In this document: in pieces, positions 63,732 to 64,000 of the stretch
Numbering within the stretch: position 1 is the first letter of the stretch
Layout of the letters: every line of letters begins with the position of its first letter
Assembly (NCBI RefSeq): GCF_900113175.1
Contig: NZ_FOOK01000018.1
Location: 1-64,000 of the forward strand
Direction of reading: 5' to 3'
DNA: 64,000 nt
From: Planifilum fulgidum
Lineage (GTDB): Bacteria; Bacillota; Bacilli; Thermoactinomycetales; DSM-44946
The notes under the pieces: model-generated
Told to the model about the DNA's origin: nothing
The model's input: only the letters and a program-made list of their open reading frames with translations
Database searches by the model: none
Made by a program: the position numbers and the translations under genes

Positions 63732-64000
63732 ATGTCCCAGGTTGCAAACAAGGGATTGTCGGCTTCCGGCGGCCGTTTTCGCAGGCCGCGGACGTGGCGA
63801 AATGCGGTGGAGTGGGTCATTCCCAAACTGCTTTCGGTCTGCGCCTTGTTGTCCGTGGTCACCACCTTCGCCATCCTGTTGACACTGCTGGTTGAAACGG
63901 CTTCCTTTTTTGAGGAAGTTTCCATCATCGAATTTGTCACGGGAACGGAGTGGACGGCCCTGTTCAGCGGGGATCAGCAAAAATTCGGCGTCCTTCCCCT
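63732..64000 (+). CDS. pstC: Phosphate ABC permease PstC (partial)
   Basis: The first 89 codons are in the window; the frame is open at the right edge. After a charged head (SGGRFRRPRTWRNAVEWV) comes the first membrane helix (LLSVVTTFAILLTLLVETAS), and EFVTGTEWTALFS is typical of PstC. It is the next gene after pstS, as in other pst operons. GAGAGGGGAG precedes ATG 63732. Confidence 0.9.
   Translation, partial: MSQVANKGLSASGGRFRRPRTWRNAVEWVIPKLLSVCALLSVVTTFAILLTLLVETASFFEEVSIIEFVTGTEWTALFSGDQQKFGVLP

Overview
The window reads as chromosomal DNA of a GC-rich Gram-positive bacterium of the class Bacilli, probably a thermophile of the Thermoactinomycetaceae type (inference). The main evidence is gene order. 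A malic enzyme, a 60-aa protein, accD, accA, pfkA, pyk, fxsA, a ytvI-like gene, citZ, icd and mdh follow one another as in Bacillus, and phoP-phoR appear at the far right. Lipoprotein signal peptides, strong GGAGG-type ribosome sites, TTG/GTG starts and a TTAACA Pho box agree with this.

Layout. 1-280: right end of an IS3-family element. 655-3877: EamA transporter, MOSC protein, malic enzyme. 4022-8909: fatty-acid and glycolysis operon (accD, accA, pfkA, pyk). 8910-9512: a gap with a minus-strand unit that may encode a 24-residue arginine-rich peptide, and a long inverted repeat. 9513-15514: thioesterase, fxsA, ytvI (minus), then the TCA genes citZ-icd-mdh, closed by a strong terminator. 15780-18940: debris, with a nonsense-interrupted immunity-like gene, an RHS-core fragment, a DUF4272 gene, a multiply broken catE-like dioxygenase and a frameshifted FeoB-associated Cys-rich gene. 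18941-21191: feoB and feoA behind a Fur-like box. 21470-22430: an ArsR-type operon with a perfect operator over its promoter. 22674-23937: SUFU-like protein and two small ORFs.

24240-56729 is a 32-kb carbohydrate island. It holds a secreted heparinase-II/III-type lyase, an enolase-superfamily enzyme, a regulator-dppA-sugar ABC operon on the minus strand (two of its genes frameshifted), and a long plus-strand series: three Gfo/Idh/MocA oxidoreductases, a NodB-like deacetylase, a DegT aminotransferase, a GH20 hexosaminidase, a GHL6-like hydrolase, two near-duplicate LplA-like lipoproteins flanking an atypical Nramp homologue, an SDR, a DapA-family aldolase, a YesL-like protein, a ROK kinase and LplB/LplC permeases. 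Together these look like a system for cutting, importing and dismantling an amino-sugar and uronate glycan, using a transporter ATPase encoded elsewhere.

57079-59803 is a TetR-YhgE/Pip pair with its operator. 60060-64000 holds phoP, phoR, pstS and the start of pstC.

The points most worth a second look are: a 22-bp operator shared by two promoters of the island (35606-35627 and 49312-49333, 20 of 22 positions identical), next to a regulator with a GGDEF-like core; the atypical Nramp protein; the 44.5-kb insertion between mdh and phoP; and the small minus-strand unit after pyk. All identifications are from reading the sequence; no database search was run.
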